A DNA stretch of 64,000 bases from CBDFGN01 sp965247065 (GCA_965247065.1 CBDFGN010000006.1:1488001-1552000); one strand, 5' to 3'; shown: positions 36,404-46,081, counted from the first letter of the stretch. Made by a program: numbers and translations. Notes: generated by a model from the sequence alone, not told the origin.

Positions 36404-37335
36404 CGAGGTATTTTTTGATTAAGCATTTTCACTCTTTTTCAAGTAACGGAACCGTGTTGGAAATCAGTTTCATGTCATTCCCTTTGACAAAAAGAATAAC
36501 AATCAATGTGCCAAACAGTATAAAGAACTGATATACAGTTATGTAGGAGTAAACATCGATGTTCTCAGGAGTATAGTATTGCTAATATATTGGCAGGAAG
36601 ACGAAATGTTGGCAAGAAATAAGGCGCGTTGGAATAACTGTGAAGAATATATATCTTCAATGATTACCGGTTTGAGGATTTTTTTGAGGTAAATAGAAAT
36701 AAAGTGAACCTATAGATTCTTTAAATTCTTTTGTATCCTTTCTACTTGATAATCTTGAGATTATTACTGTTTGTGGAAAAGTTATTGAGCAAAATGAGGA
36801 TAGTCTGTATCATCTGAGCGGATTTAACATTTCCAATTGTCAAGACCAGAGATTCTTGTTTGATTACTCAGCTTTAGATGATTGTCAGTTGAAAGAGGTG
36901 AACAACGTCCTAATTGTTGATGAATTGCAGCTCCTTCCAGTTGGCCCAAATTGAGAATAGATGAAAGTGCCTTTTTCCAAAATAGGATTTATTCTAAGCA
37001 GAATCGCCTGGTTAAGAAAATTCTACGCGATAGAAAATGCCGACATCACCTTGCTTGGTAGTCCTTCCAAAATGGAAGAAGAAGCTAAGTAAGGTCTTCA
37101 AAATGGGAATCTGCAACGGCTCCCTTTTTTTGGTCATATGTGACCCTGAGGGGGAAAAAAGAGGAACCATCAAAATGATTAGCTCTTCCAAAAAGGTCTA
37201 CAAGGCCACCCGGGTAGGTGTTATAGGCCTCTTTATTTTTTTATTTGTTGAGTGTAGCCGAAGGCCCGAATTTTTTTTTGGCGCTTTTGGGTTATCATTT
37301 CCTGAAGCAAAGCACTTTTGTACCAATGCTCGAAG
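36404..37335. other. Mostly non-coding region with one coding-like remnant
   Basis: A frame at 36704-36955 (plus strand) encodes 83 residues such as FVSFLLDNLEIITVCGKVIE and NNVLIVDELQLLPVG before TGA, but it has no ATG and follows directly on a stop, so it is likely a gene fragment. The long plus-strand frame at 37037-37501 has poor composition and overlaps a better gene on the other strand. Confidence 0.35.
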
Positions 37336-37881
37336 TTATCTTGTGATACTCACCGGTGGTGATTCGGATACCAGCATCAGTCCATTATCAAAAGTGGTGG
37401 CAATCGTCAAAGTGGTAGACAAGTTATCATCCGGAGCTTCCTTCAAGAACAAAAACAAGTCCCTTTCAAATAAGGTTTTGGGATATGTCAGTTCATATTG
37501 AGAGTAACGCGAGTCGGTTATTCTGAATAATGATATCAGTTCTGAGCCTGAGGGAAAATTCTCACTATAGTCGCTCGATCCGGTTATGTTGAGGCCTATC
37601 ACCTTATTAACAATCGTTGGTGGCTCAGGTGTAAAGGCATATAAGGGAGTCCAAAAAGAGTTTGAATCAAGGATCCACGCCGTCCCCACTTCGCGCAACT
37701 GAAAGTGTAAAGTTATAATTACCTCTGTATAATTTCCTTCTTCCAGCACTAGGATTTCCTGATCCACAACTTCATATATCGGTGACTCTTTATCACAACT
37801 CGTTGTCAGAACTGAAAAGCCCCAGGGTCCGATGATTATTAGAATTAGGAGAGTGGATTTTTTCCAATGTTGTGCAAGCAT
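37336..37881 (-). CDS. Hypothetical lipoprotein
   Basis: 181 residues with a lipoprotein signal: positively charged start, hydrophobic LLILIIIGPWGFSVL and lipobox TTSC at about residue 29. The mature part is beta-rich (YTEVIITLHFQLREVGTAWI) with several Asp/Glu and no recognised catalytic motif; it recalls small Bacteroidota lipoproteins of the DUF5034 type. It stands alone. Confidence 0.65.
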   Translation of the reverse strand: MLAQHWKKSTLLILIIIGPWGFSVLTTSCDKESPIYEVVDQEILVLEEGNYTEVIITLHFQLREVGTAWILDSNSFWTPLYAFTPEPPTIVNKVIGLNITGSSDYSENFPSGSELISLFRITDSRYSQYELTYPKTLFERDLFLFLKEAPDDNLSTTLTIATTFDNGLMLVSESPPVSITR

Positions 37882-38187
37882 AATGGAATATACAGCCTTA
37901 GGTTTTACTAGTCAAGGTCTTGAACAAATCCTGCTCTCCGGGTAACACTTCCTCCCTTCATGCGATTAACTAAGAGCCTTATGCCGGGAGGAACGAAGGA
38001 AAAGGAAGTGTGCCTTGATAACCTGGAAGAGTTGGATAAGTTAAAGGAGAATCCTAAAGTTGCAGAGAATGTTGGTCTGGATTAACGAGTTAATTCTTCA
38101 CCGGACGTAAGGACCTGCACTCCATTGACGGCTTACAGGCATACCCTATACCCCAGAATTTCGGACAGTTTTTGGATGTTTCCTAAG
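37882..38187. other. Gap between lipoprotein gene and first copy of the second repeat family
   Basis: Contains one small open frame (separate entry, 37960-38085). Otherwise no structure noted. Confidence 0.35.
37960..38085 (+). CDS. Small hypothetical protein (41 aa)
   Basis: ATG 37960 to TAA 38083-38085 encodes a charged peptide, MPGGTKEKEVCLDNLEELDK in its middle. Composition is protein-like and helical; no family recognised and no clear ribosome-binding site. It may be the C-terminal end of a lost gene. Confidence 0.3.
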   Translation: MRLTKSLMPGGTKEKEVCLDNLEELDKLKENPKVAENVGLD

Positions 38188-38318
38188 TTTTCTTTGCACC
38201 CGCAATCCAGGCGCAGCCTGGTTTTATATAGCCCGGAGGTATCCCTGCTGCCGTTTTGAAAAGGGCCATAATAAAGGCAGTAAATGCAGTAGTGAAATCC
38301 GCGGAGATGGGGATTTGA
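38188..38318 (+). repeat. Second gene-end-like repeat, copy R1
   Basis: Begins with TTTTCTTTGCACCCGCAATC followed by the perfect palindrome CCAGGC-GCA-GCCTGG (38207-38221), then TATCCCTGCTGCCGTTTTGA and a tail that reads in frame AIIKAVNAVVKSAEMGI-stop (TGA 38316-38318). The bases after the stop (TGATTCTTA) are shared with R2. It looks like the 3' end of a protein-coding gene I could not identify. Confidence 0.75.
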
Positions 38319-38414
38319 TTCTTAAAACAATCCGACTAATTGGTTACTATAGCTTGAAGGAATCAAAGGTTTTACGTTCGGAGCGAATGTCAATAGAGTT
38401 TACTTCAAGAAACA

Positions 38415-39077
38415 TCAGTTTAGGATTTGAATATTCTGGTGCCTGGAAACGCTGGAATAGATTACACCTACGCAGTTGCGCGCAGGATCTTCAATTTTCC
38501 AGGCTTCCCCAATCGTAGTATGCACGGTGATATTTTCTTGTGGGCCCAAGGTTAAGTTTCTCTCCTTCAATGAGCCAAAAGGAATGGTCATAATTTGAAA
38601 AGGATACCCGGAGCCGTTAAAAAAAGTTAAGGTGACTTGTTCAAGTGTCAAAGCGTTCCCCCCTGAATCAATTTGATCGCAGTTGATTTCAACCATTGAG
38701 CGTGAATCATAGTCCAGCCTAAAGGCCAAACCGGGAATTACCGCCTGAAATTCCCTTACCTCTGCTAGACTTAGCGAAGATTCCAGGTTGAAAATAAAGA
38801 CTTCCTTCCTGCTTGTGAGAATTCGGATGGAGTAGATAATCCCAGGTTGGAGATCGTTGAAGCTAAAAATGCCACCGGGAGAGATAATGGGTGTTCCAAC
38901 CGGATTGACTTCATCAGCGGCTTCAGTTTCGCTCTTAAAGACCGAAACTTGGGCCCCAATCAAAAAACCGTTTTCGGTCAGTACCTGAACCCGCAGAATG
39001 GGAAGCCTGAGATTTTCCTCTTGGGAGCAAGCGGCAAGCAGGAATTGAATTGCAAAAATGCAGTGCGCCTTTTTCAT
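38415..39077 (-). CDS. Lipoprotein with carboxypeptidase-regulatory-like (beta-sandwich) domain
   Basis: 220 residues. Lipobox FLLAAC at about residue 17. Residues 27-120 fit a transthyretin/carboxypeptidase-regulatory-like sandwich: LRVQVLTENGFLIGAQVSVF, then GGIFSFNDLQPGIIYSIRI. The C-terminal half is beta-rich without a recognised family. Such lipoproteins usually face the periplasm or cell surface in Bacteroidota. No neighbours on the same strand. Confidence 0.65.
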   Translation of the reverse strand: MKKAHCIFAIQFLLAACSQEENLRLPILRVQVLTENGFLIGAQVSVFKSETEAADEVNPVGTPIISPGGIFSFNDLQPGIIYSIRILTSRKEVFIFNLESSLSLAEVREFQAVIPGLAFRLDYDSRSMVEINCDQIDSGGNALTLEQVTLTFFNGSGYPFQIMTIPFGSLKERNLTLGPQENITVHTTIGEAWKIEDPARNCVGVIYSSVSRHQNIQILN

Positions 39078-39317
39078 AAATCCCCGTTCTAGTATTTAAC
39101 GTACAAGTTTCATATTCGGGTCAGCTTGTTATGGGGTCCCGTTTCGTTGGGCAGTGTTAATACCAGCTCAATTAAAGTTAAGGAAAGCTGAGGGAAGTTT
39201 ACCAAGGGCAGACCTAGGGTTGTGCTTTTGACCCGCTTTTTGTTAGGGAGTTCTAAATACCTCACCTTTCAAATATCATCCCGCAGTAAGCGTTAGAATT
39301 TTAGATCACGCCCCGGA

Positions 39318-40046
39318 ATGGCCAAAGCAATCCTTTGCCTACTGATATTCTGCTCTTTTTCAGCCAATAGTCAGAGTATCAACAATGATGGCGCAGGGTG
39401 GACCTACTCTGCTTTGGTTCTGAAGAAAACGGATCTCAATGGCCACATTGGGCTTCAGTACAAATGGATCCATACAGATTTTGAAGTGCATTATCGGGAA
39501 GCCCTGGCCAACGCCTATTTGCGATACGGGGCTTTGAAAAAGCTTGAGTTGAATTTCGGTATCAACTACTTCAGAAGGGCATCCATTCTATCGGGTAAAT
39601 ATATATTTAATGGTAAACCACTAACCAGAATTGTGGAGGAAGGCTTTAATGGAGCGACAATTGGATTGCGCCATAACCTATATGTCAGTCAAAACAAAGG
39701 CTCCGTGGTAAGTTATATGGCGGAGGTTACCGTTGAGGCTTTTCCCTCTTGGACCTATGGGAGGTCAAGCCCTTCCCTACGAATTCTGTTTTGCCAAGGA
39801 TTGGGAAAGAAAGTGCATTTGACCACCAACCTGGGCGCTAGACTTAATGATTTGAACTGGTTAGAGCTTGGGTTATTTTATAGCCTTAAACTGAACCTTC
39901 AATTATCAGGGCAGCTGGACCTGTTTTTGGAAAACTTGGGAAGCCAATGGGCCGTCCCAGGCGTTTTCTACTATGTTTTTTATGCCGTAGACTACACCAA
40001 CCAATTCAATATTGGCTTTATTCATCAGGTGAAGTCAAAGTTTTAA
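39318..40046 (+). CDS. Putative outer-membrane beta-barrel protein (transporter-like)
   Basis: 242 residues with a signal peptide (MAKAILCLLIFCSFSANSQS). The remainder alternates hydrophobic and polar residues in barrel strands (LELNFGINYFRRASILSGKY, GATIGLRHNLYVSQ, AVDYTNQFNIGFIHQVKSKF) and ends with Phe, the usual outer-membrane barrel signature. It resembles the phenol-degradation MetA-like/transporter barrel families; substrate unknown. Confidence 0.65.
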   Translation: MAKAILCLLIFCSFSANSQSINNDGAGWTYSALVLKKTDLNGHIGLQYKWIHTDFEVHYREALANAYLRYGALKKLELNFGINYFRRASILSGKYIFNGKPLTRIVEEGFNGATIGLRHNLYVSQNKGSVVSYMAEVTVEAFPSWTYGRSSPSLRILFCQGLGKKVHLTTNLGARLNDLNWLELGLFYSLKLNLQLSGQLDLFLENLGSQWAVPGVFYYVFYAVDYTNQFNIGFIHQVKSKF

Positions 40047-40255
40047 CCTGGACGCTTCATATGCTTTTGGGAAAAACTCAGGTCCGCAAGATCAATTTTT
40101 GTCTTGCGGAGTAACCTACAAGGGCGGCATATAGAATTACCTGTAACGTTTCGTCCGAACGAGCGTCATAGTTATTATGTTCGCTCCGGACTTCATCGGT
40201 CGTAAACCTTTTGGGTTGGTAGACATCACGATTCACCCTATTTTTGTCCCTGACT

Positions 40256-41035
40256 ATGAACCGAACGACCAAGTTCCTAATCCTGATAGCCCGCCTGGTT
40301 CTCCTCCTTACCTGCCAGACGGGGCGCTTGGCCGGTCAAACTCCGGCGGATAGCCACCAAAGGTTGGCGGTAAGCTTGCATTCCGGCCTGACCCTGGCCC
40401 ACAGAAGGCTTTCTGGGAACAACAACAACGAGATCCCCCAGGCCGGATTTGGGATCGAAGCGAGGGGCAGCTTCACTCTGTTCCGGGGCCTGGAAATGTC
40501 AGCTGGAATGGACTTCAGTACCCTGAATCTGCAGTCGGAATGGAACCTGTCAACCACTACTATACCGGGCGCTGACGTCTATATCCTAGTAATAGAGGAT
40601 TTTCAGAAGTGGCTCAGTTTTCCCCTTACCCTGGATTATCGGTTGGGCCGGCGACGACTGCAGCCCTATTTTACCGCCGGAGTGATGGGGGGCGTGTTAC
40701 TAAGCTCCACGGCAGCGTACAGTAGGACTCCGGTAGACGGGTCCCAGGGTTCGGATTCCCCGAGAGTCGATAGTAGCGCTGCTTTGCGGAAAGGCAATGT
40801 TTCGGCAATTCTGGGTGGCGGGATCGCCTACAAGATGGGCAGGGGGTTCCTGCAACTCAATGCTCGCTACCACATCGGACTTCTGGAGCAGCTCAAGGGT
40901 GAGTTTATGCCAATCGCTTCCGACTCGGACATCCTTGCGATTCGATTTGTGAATATGCCAAACTACAAATTGGACTACTGGTCCTTTTCTATCGGCTATA
41001 GGCTGCCCTTAGGATCGGCGGTGCGCAGTATGTAA
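40256..41035 (+). CDS. Outer-membrane beta-barrel protein (PorT-like/OmpW-type)
   Basis: 259 residues from ATG 40256; a TTG four codons earlier is less likely. The signal peptide is hydrophobic with Ala/Gly cleavage (LLTCQTGRLAGQ). Barrel strands include LAVSLHSGLTLAHRRLSG, FGIEARGSFTLFRGLEMSAG and WSFSIGYRLPLGS. This is the outer_membrane_beta-barrel family common in Bacteroidota. More GC-rich than its neighbours. Confidence 0.75.
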   Translation: MNRTTKFLILIARLVLLLTCQTGRLAGQTPADSHQRLAVSLHSGLTLAHRRLSGNNNNEIPQAGFGIEARGSFTLFRGLEMSAGMDFSTLNLQSEWNLSTTTIPGADVYILVIEDFQKWLSFPLTLDYRLGRRRLQPYFTAGVMGGVLLSSTAAYSRTPVDGSQGSDSPRVDSSAALRKGNVSAILGGGIAYKMGRGFLQLNARYHIGLLEQLKGEFMPIASDSDILAIRFVNMPNYKLDYWSFSIGYRLPLGSAVRSM

Positions 41036-41182
41036 AAATTAAGTTCCTTGGAGATTCAGGGGACACAATTACGCGCTTAGTTAGAGAGATTGATGGGAAA
41101 ATTTGTGACCATATTACTAAGGTTACTCCAAATAACCGACAGCCCTGGCGAAAGAGATATTGAAGATATAGGAATATCCTCA

Positions 41183-41251
41183 ATGATAAAAGCAGCAAGC
41201 GCCGTAGTTAAATCCGCTGAGATGGAGCTTTGATTCTTAGGACTGTCGACT
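41183..41251 (+). repeat. Second gene-end-like repeat, copy R2
   Basis: Starts at ATG 41183 and reads MIKAASAVVKSAEMEL-stop (TGA 41231-41233); the next bases TGATTCTTAGGAC parallel R1 after its stop. Only the last third of the unit is recognisable. Confidence 0.75.
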
Positions 41252-41352
41252 TAAACTATAAAATCACGGAAGGCAAGGAAATTTACTGAGGCGAACAGCC
41301 ATTAATCCTGTTATACAATTGTTGTACTTATTCCATTTCGCTCATACTTATT

Positions 41353-42338
41353 TATGCTAGTCCGCAATCGTACCACTAAACTGAGCTAAAGACAAGATTA
41401 TCAAACAGATTGGTTGAATACCTTCGATTGAGCTTATAACAGAACTCATCCAAATAGTACTGAAGGTACTTTTCTTTGATAACATGATAAATGCCCAGCA
41501 GGGTCCGCTTTGCATTTGCAATGGCTATGTGTACCCATTTGAGTTCACCGGCACCCTCCCAGGAGGATTTAAAACTCACGTGAACATCTACCAGGCTTTT
41601 CAAATCCACATAACCGGTGGATTGATCAGTGAACAAAACGCTGGCAGGATCAATGGCTTGGCTGACGACCTGCTGAATCGCCTCCTTGCTTTCTGAACGG
41701 TGAGCCTTCATCTTGAACTGCCCACAGAAATGCTCTGTGCGTCCGTCGATTTCCAATGGAAAGGATTCCGCCATTACAGTTACTTTTGATTTCTTTTGGC
41801 TTCCTTTGCCCCGTTTAAGCCTTTTCTTAACCCGTTTGGACGTACCGGTGGCGAAATAGGCATCGTCCAGTTCTACCATCCCGGCAAGTGTTTGAGTCCC
41901 ATCGGCCTTTCCCATGGCTGCTCGTATTTTGCGCATCATCAACCAAATCGGCTCATAGCGTTTGTGGCCCAGTTGTCTTCTGACTTCATGGGCAGAAAAC
42001 CCTTTCTTAGTGGAGCTCATCAGGTGAAAGGCTATGTACCAATACCAAAATGGAAGTTTGCTGCTCTGCAGTACAGTACCGCTTCGAAGGGTAGTCCTAA
42101 AACCGCATTGCTTGCACTGAAACTGCTCTTTTCCGGAAAGCCAATAATGCGAAGGGTGACTGCATTTCTTGCAGATAATCCCTTTCCTGATCCGATACTC
42201 GCGAAAATGATCACGGCACATCTGTTCATTGGGAAACCGTTTAATAAATTCTACAAGGTTCATGGCTATGTTTTTTTCAACAAGGTCGCCAAGCCCTCTG
42301 ACAGCTTATGTCAATTGGGTATCTTTACGGACTAGCAG
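41353..42338 (-). mobile_element. IS1595-family insertion sequence, copy 2, 986 bp
   Basis: Same length, ends and transposase as 3316-4301, opposite orientation. A 9-bp direct repeat ATACTTATT flanks it (41344-41352 and 42339-42347). The right-hand duplicate overlaps the last stop-codon base of the sigma factor gene, so insertion happened exactly at that gene's end without breaking it. Confidence 0.93.
41376..42263 (-). CDS. IS1595-family transposase (copy 2)
   Basis: 295 residues, identical to copy 1 apart from Gly238 (Asp in copy 1) within the stretch SWEGAGELKW. Zinc ribbon and DDE/N-K motifs intact. Near-identity of two copies 38 kb apart indicates recent transposition in this genome. 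Confidence 0.95.
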   Translation of the reverse strand: MNLVEFIKRFPNEQMCRDHFREYRIRKGIICKKCSHPSHYWLSGKEQFQCKQCGFRTTLRSGTVLQSSKLPFWYWYIAFHLMSSTKKGFSAHEVRRQLGHKRYEPIWLMMRKIRAAMGKADGTQTLAGMVELDDAYFATGTSKRVKKRLKRGKGSQKKSKVTVMAESFPLEIDGRTEHFCGQFKMKAHRSESKEAIQQVVSQAIDPASVLFTDQSTGYVDLKSLVDVHVSFKSSWEGAGELKWVHIAIANAKRTLLGIYHVIKEKYLQYYLDEFCYKLNRRYSTNLFDNLVFSSV

Positions 42339-42346
42339 ATACTTAT

Positions 42347-43186
42347 TCAAAAATATGGTGATTCTTTTATTTCACCTGCATTATAGCGAGCTACATGAGT
42401 AAAAAAGTCGTGTAAATTTGCTCCTTGTGAAGTGAACGGATCTATGTTTCTTATGAGTTTTGTTCGCAGTTTATACAAGTTTTCTTTTTTTCCGTTTTCA
42501 GCTTCCTTAACCATTTTTATTTTAGCCAATTCTTCCATTTGACTCTGTTTTGGGTTAAATGAATTATTTAGTTCACTGCATTGATGACAAACACCATTTT
42601 TATTGACCAGCGCGCACTTTTGATTGAAAATATCATCCAGTGATTTGCGTCCAAGGTGTAGTATCTTTTTCACGTTAGCATAACTCAAATTCAGCATTGT
42701 TGCGATTTCTTTTACTTTAAAATCGTAAATATCCTTTAAGGTGATTGCTACTTGCTTTTCAACTTCAATTGTTTTAGACATACAGGTAAAACAGAAGTCA
42801 ATATGTTCTTTAATTTCAAATTCTCCATCATAAGACGATTTTCGATAATTTAAGAAGGCATCATGAATTCTGGGTGTATCATGTGCTAACTGTTTGATAT
42901 CTTCCTTTTGTGTAGTACTCCATCTTTTTGATTTTCTTAAATAATCCAAACACATATTAGATGCAATACTAAAACACCAGGTTTTTAGACTTGAACCCTC
43001 TTGAAAGGTTTTAAGTTTATCAAATGCCTTAATGAATGAATCATGGTAGAAATCATCTACTAAATGGCGGTCTGAAAGTAGTCGATACAGAAACGATTTT
43101 AACTCAGGTTTAAATTTGGAAAACAACGAATGAAAGGCGTTAATATCCCCTTCCATTGCTTTTGTCAGGGTATCTTTCGTTTGCAT
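42347..43186 (-). CDS. RNA polymerase sigma-70 family (ECF-like) factor
   Basis: 279 residues. Region 2 is seen in DDFYHDSFIKAFDKLKTFQE and SSLKTWCFSIASNMCLDYLR. Region 4 is seen in DIYDFKVKEIATMLNLSYAN with VKKILHLGRKSL. A C-terminal extension of about 90 residues holds CALVNKNGVCHQC, a possible metal- or redox-sensing cysteine cluster, unusual for short ECF factors, and an internal FCFTCMSK also has paired Cys. Two of its neighbours (VOC protein, quinone reductase) are on the same strand and may be targets or an operon. Confidence 0.88.
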   Translation of the reverse strand: MQTKDTLTKAMEGDINAFHSLFSKFKPELKSFLYRLLSDRHLVDDFYHDSFIKAFDKLKTFQEGSSLKTWCFSIASNMCLDYLRKSKRWSTTQKEDIKQLAHDTPRIHDAFLNYRKSSYDGEFEIKEHIDFCFTCMSKTIEVEKQVAITLKDIYDFKVKEIATMLNLSYANVKKILHLGRKSLDDIFNQKCALVNKNGVCHQCSELNNSFNPKQSQMEELAKIKMVKEAENGKKENLYKLRTKLIRNIDPFTSQGANLHDFFTHVARYNAGEIKESPYF

Positions 43187-43194
43187 TTTGGAAC

Positions 43195-43560
43195 TTAGTT
43201 CATTGAGTGTAAAGCTACCAGATTCCCTTCTGTATCTGAAAACCTCGCTATAAACCCGTGATCGGAAATTTGTGTTTTAGTCAAGTGAATTTTACCCCCT
43301 GCATTCTCAATTCTGTTTAGAACAAGGTTCAAATCTTCTCCGGCGTTGAGGTAGCATCGAATCCCGGACATCGATGGAGTATATCCTTCGCCTTTTGCCA
43401 AAGCTCCTCCAATTTTCTGACTTGGAAAGATGGCGAATTCACTTTTCTCATGTTTCATACTTCTCAATTGAAAACCAAAAATTGCCTCGTAAAATTTTTT
43501 GGCTCTTTCCATATCAGTTACCGGAATTTCAAAATAATTGATAGCACTTGTGTCTTTCAT
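43195..43560 (-). CDS. VOC-family (glyoxalase/bleomycin-resistance-like) protein
   Basis: 121 residues, one VOC module with two beta-alpha-beta-beta-beta units: NYFEIPVTDMERAKKFYEAI and the second half ending DHGFIARFSDTEGNLVALHS. Glu near the C-terminus could be a metal ligand. Lies 8 bp upstream of the sigma factor start on the same strand, so probably co-transcribed. Substrate unknown. Confidence 0.88.
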   Translation of the reverse strand: MKDTSAINYFEIPVTDMERAKKFYEAIFGFQLRSMKHEKSEFAIFPSQKIGGALAKGEGYTPSMSGIRCYLNAGEDLNLVLNRIENAGGKIHLTKTQISDHGFIARFSDTEGNLVALHSMN

Positions 43561-43588
43561 TTTAAATGATTTTACTGATTCTCGTTTT

Positions 43589-44584
43589 TTAAGAATTGAG
43601 TAAAACGACCTTCCCTACTGTTTTACGATTTTCAATATCTCGGTGAGCTTGGTCCGCTTTCTAAAGTGGATACTTATTAGGAACATGGACAAGTATCCTT
43701 TTTGTTGCGATCAATTCAATTATTGTACCTAAGGACGCTTGCCAAACATCCATTTTGTTTTGAATGTAGTGCCCCAAATTAAAGCCTTGCACGTTTAGAT
43801 TTTGCTCAATAATTTGACCTCCATGAACCATAGCAAGACTTCCGCTTGAAGCTCCGTAAACAATCATCTGTCCATTCGGTTTCAGGGCTTTTATAGACTC
43901 CTGAAAAATTTTACCACCAACACCATCAAAAATAAGATCTACTTTTTCGTGGTTGTTCACCTTTAACAATTCATCTACCCATCCATTTTTGGTGTAATTA
44001 ATCAAAATATCTGCTCCAATTTCCTTTGCCATTTTAAGTTTTTCATCAGAACTGCTGGCTGCAACTACTTTCGCACCTGCTAATTTTCCAAGTTGTACCA
44101 GTAGGGAACCCACTCCTCCCGTTGAAGCGTGGACAAGCATCGTTTTTCCGTTTACTTCCTTTGCTATTTCGTGCATTAGTAAATGGGCGGTTGTTCCCTG
44201 GACGAAAATTGCTGTAGCCTCAGTTTCATCCATTTCGTTCGGTAGAAGAACGCAATATTGAGCACTAGCATTAACGTATTCCGAATATCCTCCACCGTCA
44301 GGTAGGATGGCTAATACTTTACTGCCTAATGGAAATTGATTTTCCAAAACATCTTTACCGAGTTTTGAAACTGTTCCGACTGCTTCCGTACCCAAAACAA
44401 AAGGAAGTGGAGTTGGCATGTGGTAAGTGTTTTGTCTTCGCAGCAGATCGGAATAATTAACTCCTACTGCATTCACCTTGATAAGAATTTCGCCTTTTTG
44501 AGGAACTGGAATCTCCGTTTCGTTTTGTTTTAATACATCCACTGAACCGTATTCGGCCATTTGAATTTGCTTCATTTTCGTCAA
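43589..44584 (-). pseudogene. Quinone reductase-like medium-chain dehydrogenase with in-frame TAG
   Basis: The frame from 44584 reaches TAG 43661-43663 after 307 residues, then continues in frame KADQAHRDIENRKTVGKVVL and ends at 43589-43591. The stop is where GAG (Glu) is expected between YPL and KAD. MDR features: GVNYSDLLRRQNTY, the NADP-binding STGGVGSLLVQLGKLAGAKV and IFDGVGGKIFQESIKALKPN. It lacks the catalytic zinc cysteines, like other quinone reductases. Only the last 24 residues are lost, so the product may still fold. Confidence 0.9.
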
Positions 44585-44621
44585 ATTTTGTTTTATCGAT
44601 TTACATTTTGACGAATGAAGT

Positions 44622-44842
44622 ATGGAATGTGGTTACTTTTTTCTTTTTAGGTCGAATTTGAAGGAATTATGTACAGCGGTTTTGGTTAGAAATGTCGGGC
44701 TTTACAACCAGAATTCCTGTCCACCAAAACAAACGCTGATACGGAGAACCAGACTTGCGGAAAGCACTATCCGCTCTATATTTTATAGTCTTTGTCCTAC
44801 CCATTCGGGTGTGCGTGTGGGTGTGGATGAGGCAAAGCCCCA
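44622..44842. other. Gap before copy R3
   Basis: No gene accepted. Two overlapping plus-strand frames (44622-44933 and 44755-45036) run into the repeat and look like chance openings. Confidence 0.35.
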
Positions 44843-45028
44843 TTTTCTTTTCACCGGCAATTCAGGCCCAGCCTGGTTTTATAGGGCCAAGGGGGATTTC
44901 GGGTGTGAGTCAGTGTTGGTGTGGGTATATTGATTCCTATCCAGGAGCTATCCCTGCTGCCGTTTTGAAAAAAGGCATCATTAAGGCGGTAAATGCGGTA
45001 GTTAAAATCCACGGAGATGGGGATTTAG
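44843..45028 (+). repeat. Second gene-end-like repeat, copy R3
   Basis: Contains the palindrome core in TTTTCTTTTCACCGGCAATT followed by CAGGC-CCA-GCCTG, then TATCCCTGCTGCCGTTTTGA (44951 on) and the tail IIKAVNAVVK. One extra A then shifts the end from STEMGI-stop to IHGDGDL. TAG in the ancestral frame is at 45026-45028. This is the longest copy together with R1. Confidence 0.75.
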
Positions 45029-45031
45029 TGA

Positions 45032-45277
45032 CATGAACTCCAATGTCGCAGAGATGATGTAAATAGACAACTTGTTGTTGCCGGAGAAATATTTGATGAA
45101 AGAACAATTTGGTTATTGTTGCTAGGCCCAGATGGAAATATTATTGGGGGGGGTGAAAAATTCAGAATGGTTGCAATGCCAGTGAACGTTGACCTGATCC
45201 AATGTCTAGATGGAGGACTTAGTTTTGCCAATATCGGCGGCGCAAGCAGAATTTCCAAATTAAGTGGCTCTCGGTGA
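45032..45277 (+). pseudogene. Hypothetical protein fragment
   Basis: An open frame directly after a stop encodes about 81 residues: VNRQLVVAGEIFDERTIWLL and LLGPDGNIIGGGEKFRMVAM, then a C-terminal GGASRISKLSGSR. No ATG at the 5' end and no family recognised. It lies between repeats R3 and R4. Confidence 0.35.
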
Positions 45278-45389
45278 GACCGGTTGTCAAGTTGTAACCT
45301 GAAATCCGATCCCATTCAAGTCAGGCACAGTATTGCTGTCAGCCCCTAAAGGATGGCCCGTTCCTCTTGGCACGCGGGGCCTTACCGGC

Positions 45390-45491
45390 AAAATTCAAAT
45401 TAACGATTTGCAGGGGAGTTTAATAAGGGCAGGCTTAGGGCAGCAATCTGACGGGCTTGGCGGAGTTATTTACGTGATGTGTAAATATTAA
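45390..45491 (+). pseudogene. Possible end of a secreted protein with a type IX sorting-like tail
   Basis: The frame KIQINDLQGSLIRAGLGQ followed by GGVIYVMCKY-stop resembles the end of T9SS C-terminal domains (INDLQGRLI ... GVYVV). It is only about 33 codons, with the upstream part out of frame. Weak evidence. Confidence 0.25.
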
Positions 45492-45509
45492 CCTCTCTTA
45501 TCCCGCATA

Positions 45510-45587
45510 TATCCTGGCTGCCGTATGGGAAAGGGCAATACTAGGGTGGTAGATGCGGTGCTGAAGTCGCCAGAGATGGGGCTTTAA
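45510..45587 (+). repeat. Second gene-end-like repeat, copy R4
   Basis: TATCCTGGCTGCCGTATGGG begins the unit; the tail reads RVVDAVLKSPEMGL-stop (TAA 45585-45587). It has a base loss relative to R1 near 45530, so only the last 14 codons keep the ancestral frame. Confidence 0.7.
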
Positions 45588-45682
45588 TAGCATGTGCCTG
45601 GTGAATTTTTCACCAAAAAATCAAGCACGTAGCGAGCGATTAGAAATAGTAAAATGAAAATAGAATACTAACTTTACGATTC

Positions 45683-46081
45683 GTGATTTGCAAACCGGAT
45701 ATATCGACCAATAAAAGTCTAAATAGATGGTTGCTGGTAGCAACATTGCTGTTTAGTTTTTTCTCTTTCTCAGGATTTGCTGGCAACACTCCTAATCAAC
45801 ACCAACAGATTGTTAGAACTGAACTGGTAGTTAAGTCAATCTCTGTAGCCGAGAGGGCAGTTCATTTCAATGGATCATTTAGGGCTTGTGCAAATTATAC
45901 ATCAGCGATTTTCCCAAAATTCCAACTCCAGAATGCTTTGAAAGTCTACACTCTGCTAATTAAAACACGGTTTAATTGTACTTCCGCGCTTATATTCACG
46001 CTCGAACAACCTAAGAGGTTCCAAACACGAAAAACTTCTCAACCTTCGGAACAAGACCATCCCCATCTATTCAGAGGATAA
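45683..46081 (+). CDS. Secreted hypothetical protein
   Basis: 132 residues with a good signal peptide (WLLVATLLFSFFSFSGFAGN). The mature part has no recognised domain: LVVKSISVAERAVHFNGSF, then a Lys/Arg/Gln-rich C-terminus. Similar short secreted proteins stand before metal-resistance loci in Bacteroidota, but nothing here supports that role. The start may be the initial Met (45683), preceded by an AT-rich leader. Confidence 0.5.
   Translation: MICKPDISTNKSLNRWLLVATLLFSFFSFSGFAGNTPNQHQQIVRTELVVKSISVAERAVHFNGSFRACANYTSAIFPKFQLQNALKVYTLLIKTRFNCTSALIFTLEQPKRFQTRKTSQPSEQDHPHLFRG

Noticed and set aside
37037..37501. 154-codon plus-strand frame
   Set aside because: Overlaps a better lipoprotein gene on the other strand and has irregular composition.
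44622..45036. Overlapping plus-strand frames around repeat R3
   Set aside because: They run through the repeat unit in different frames without start context; explained by the repeat.
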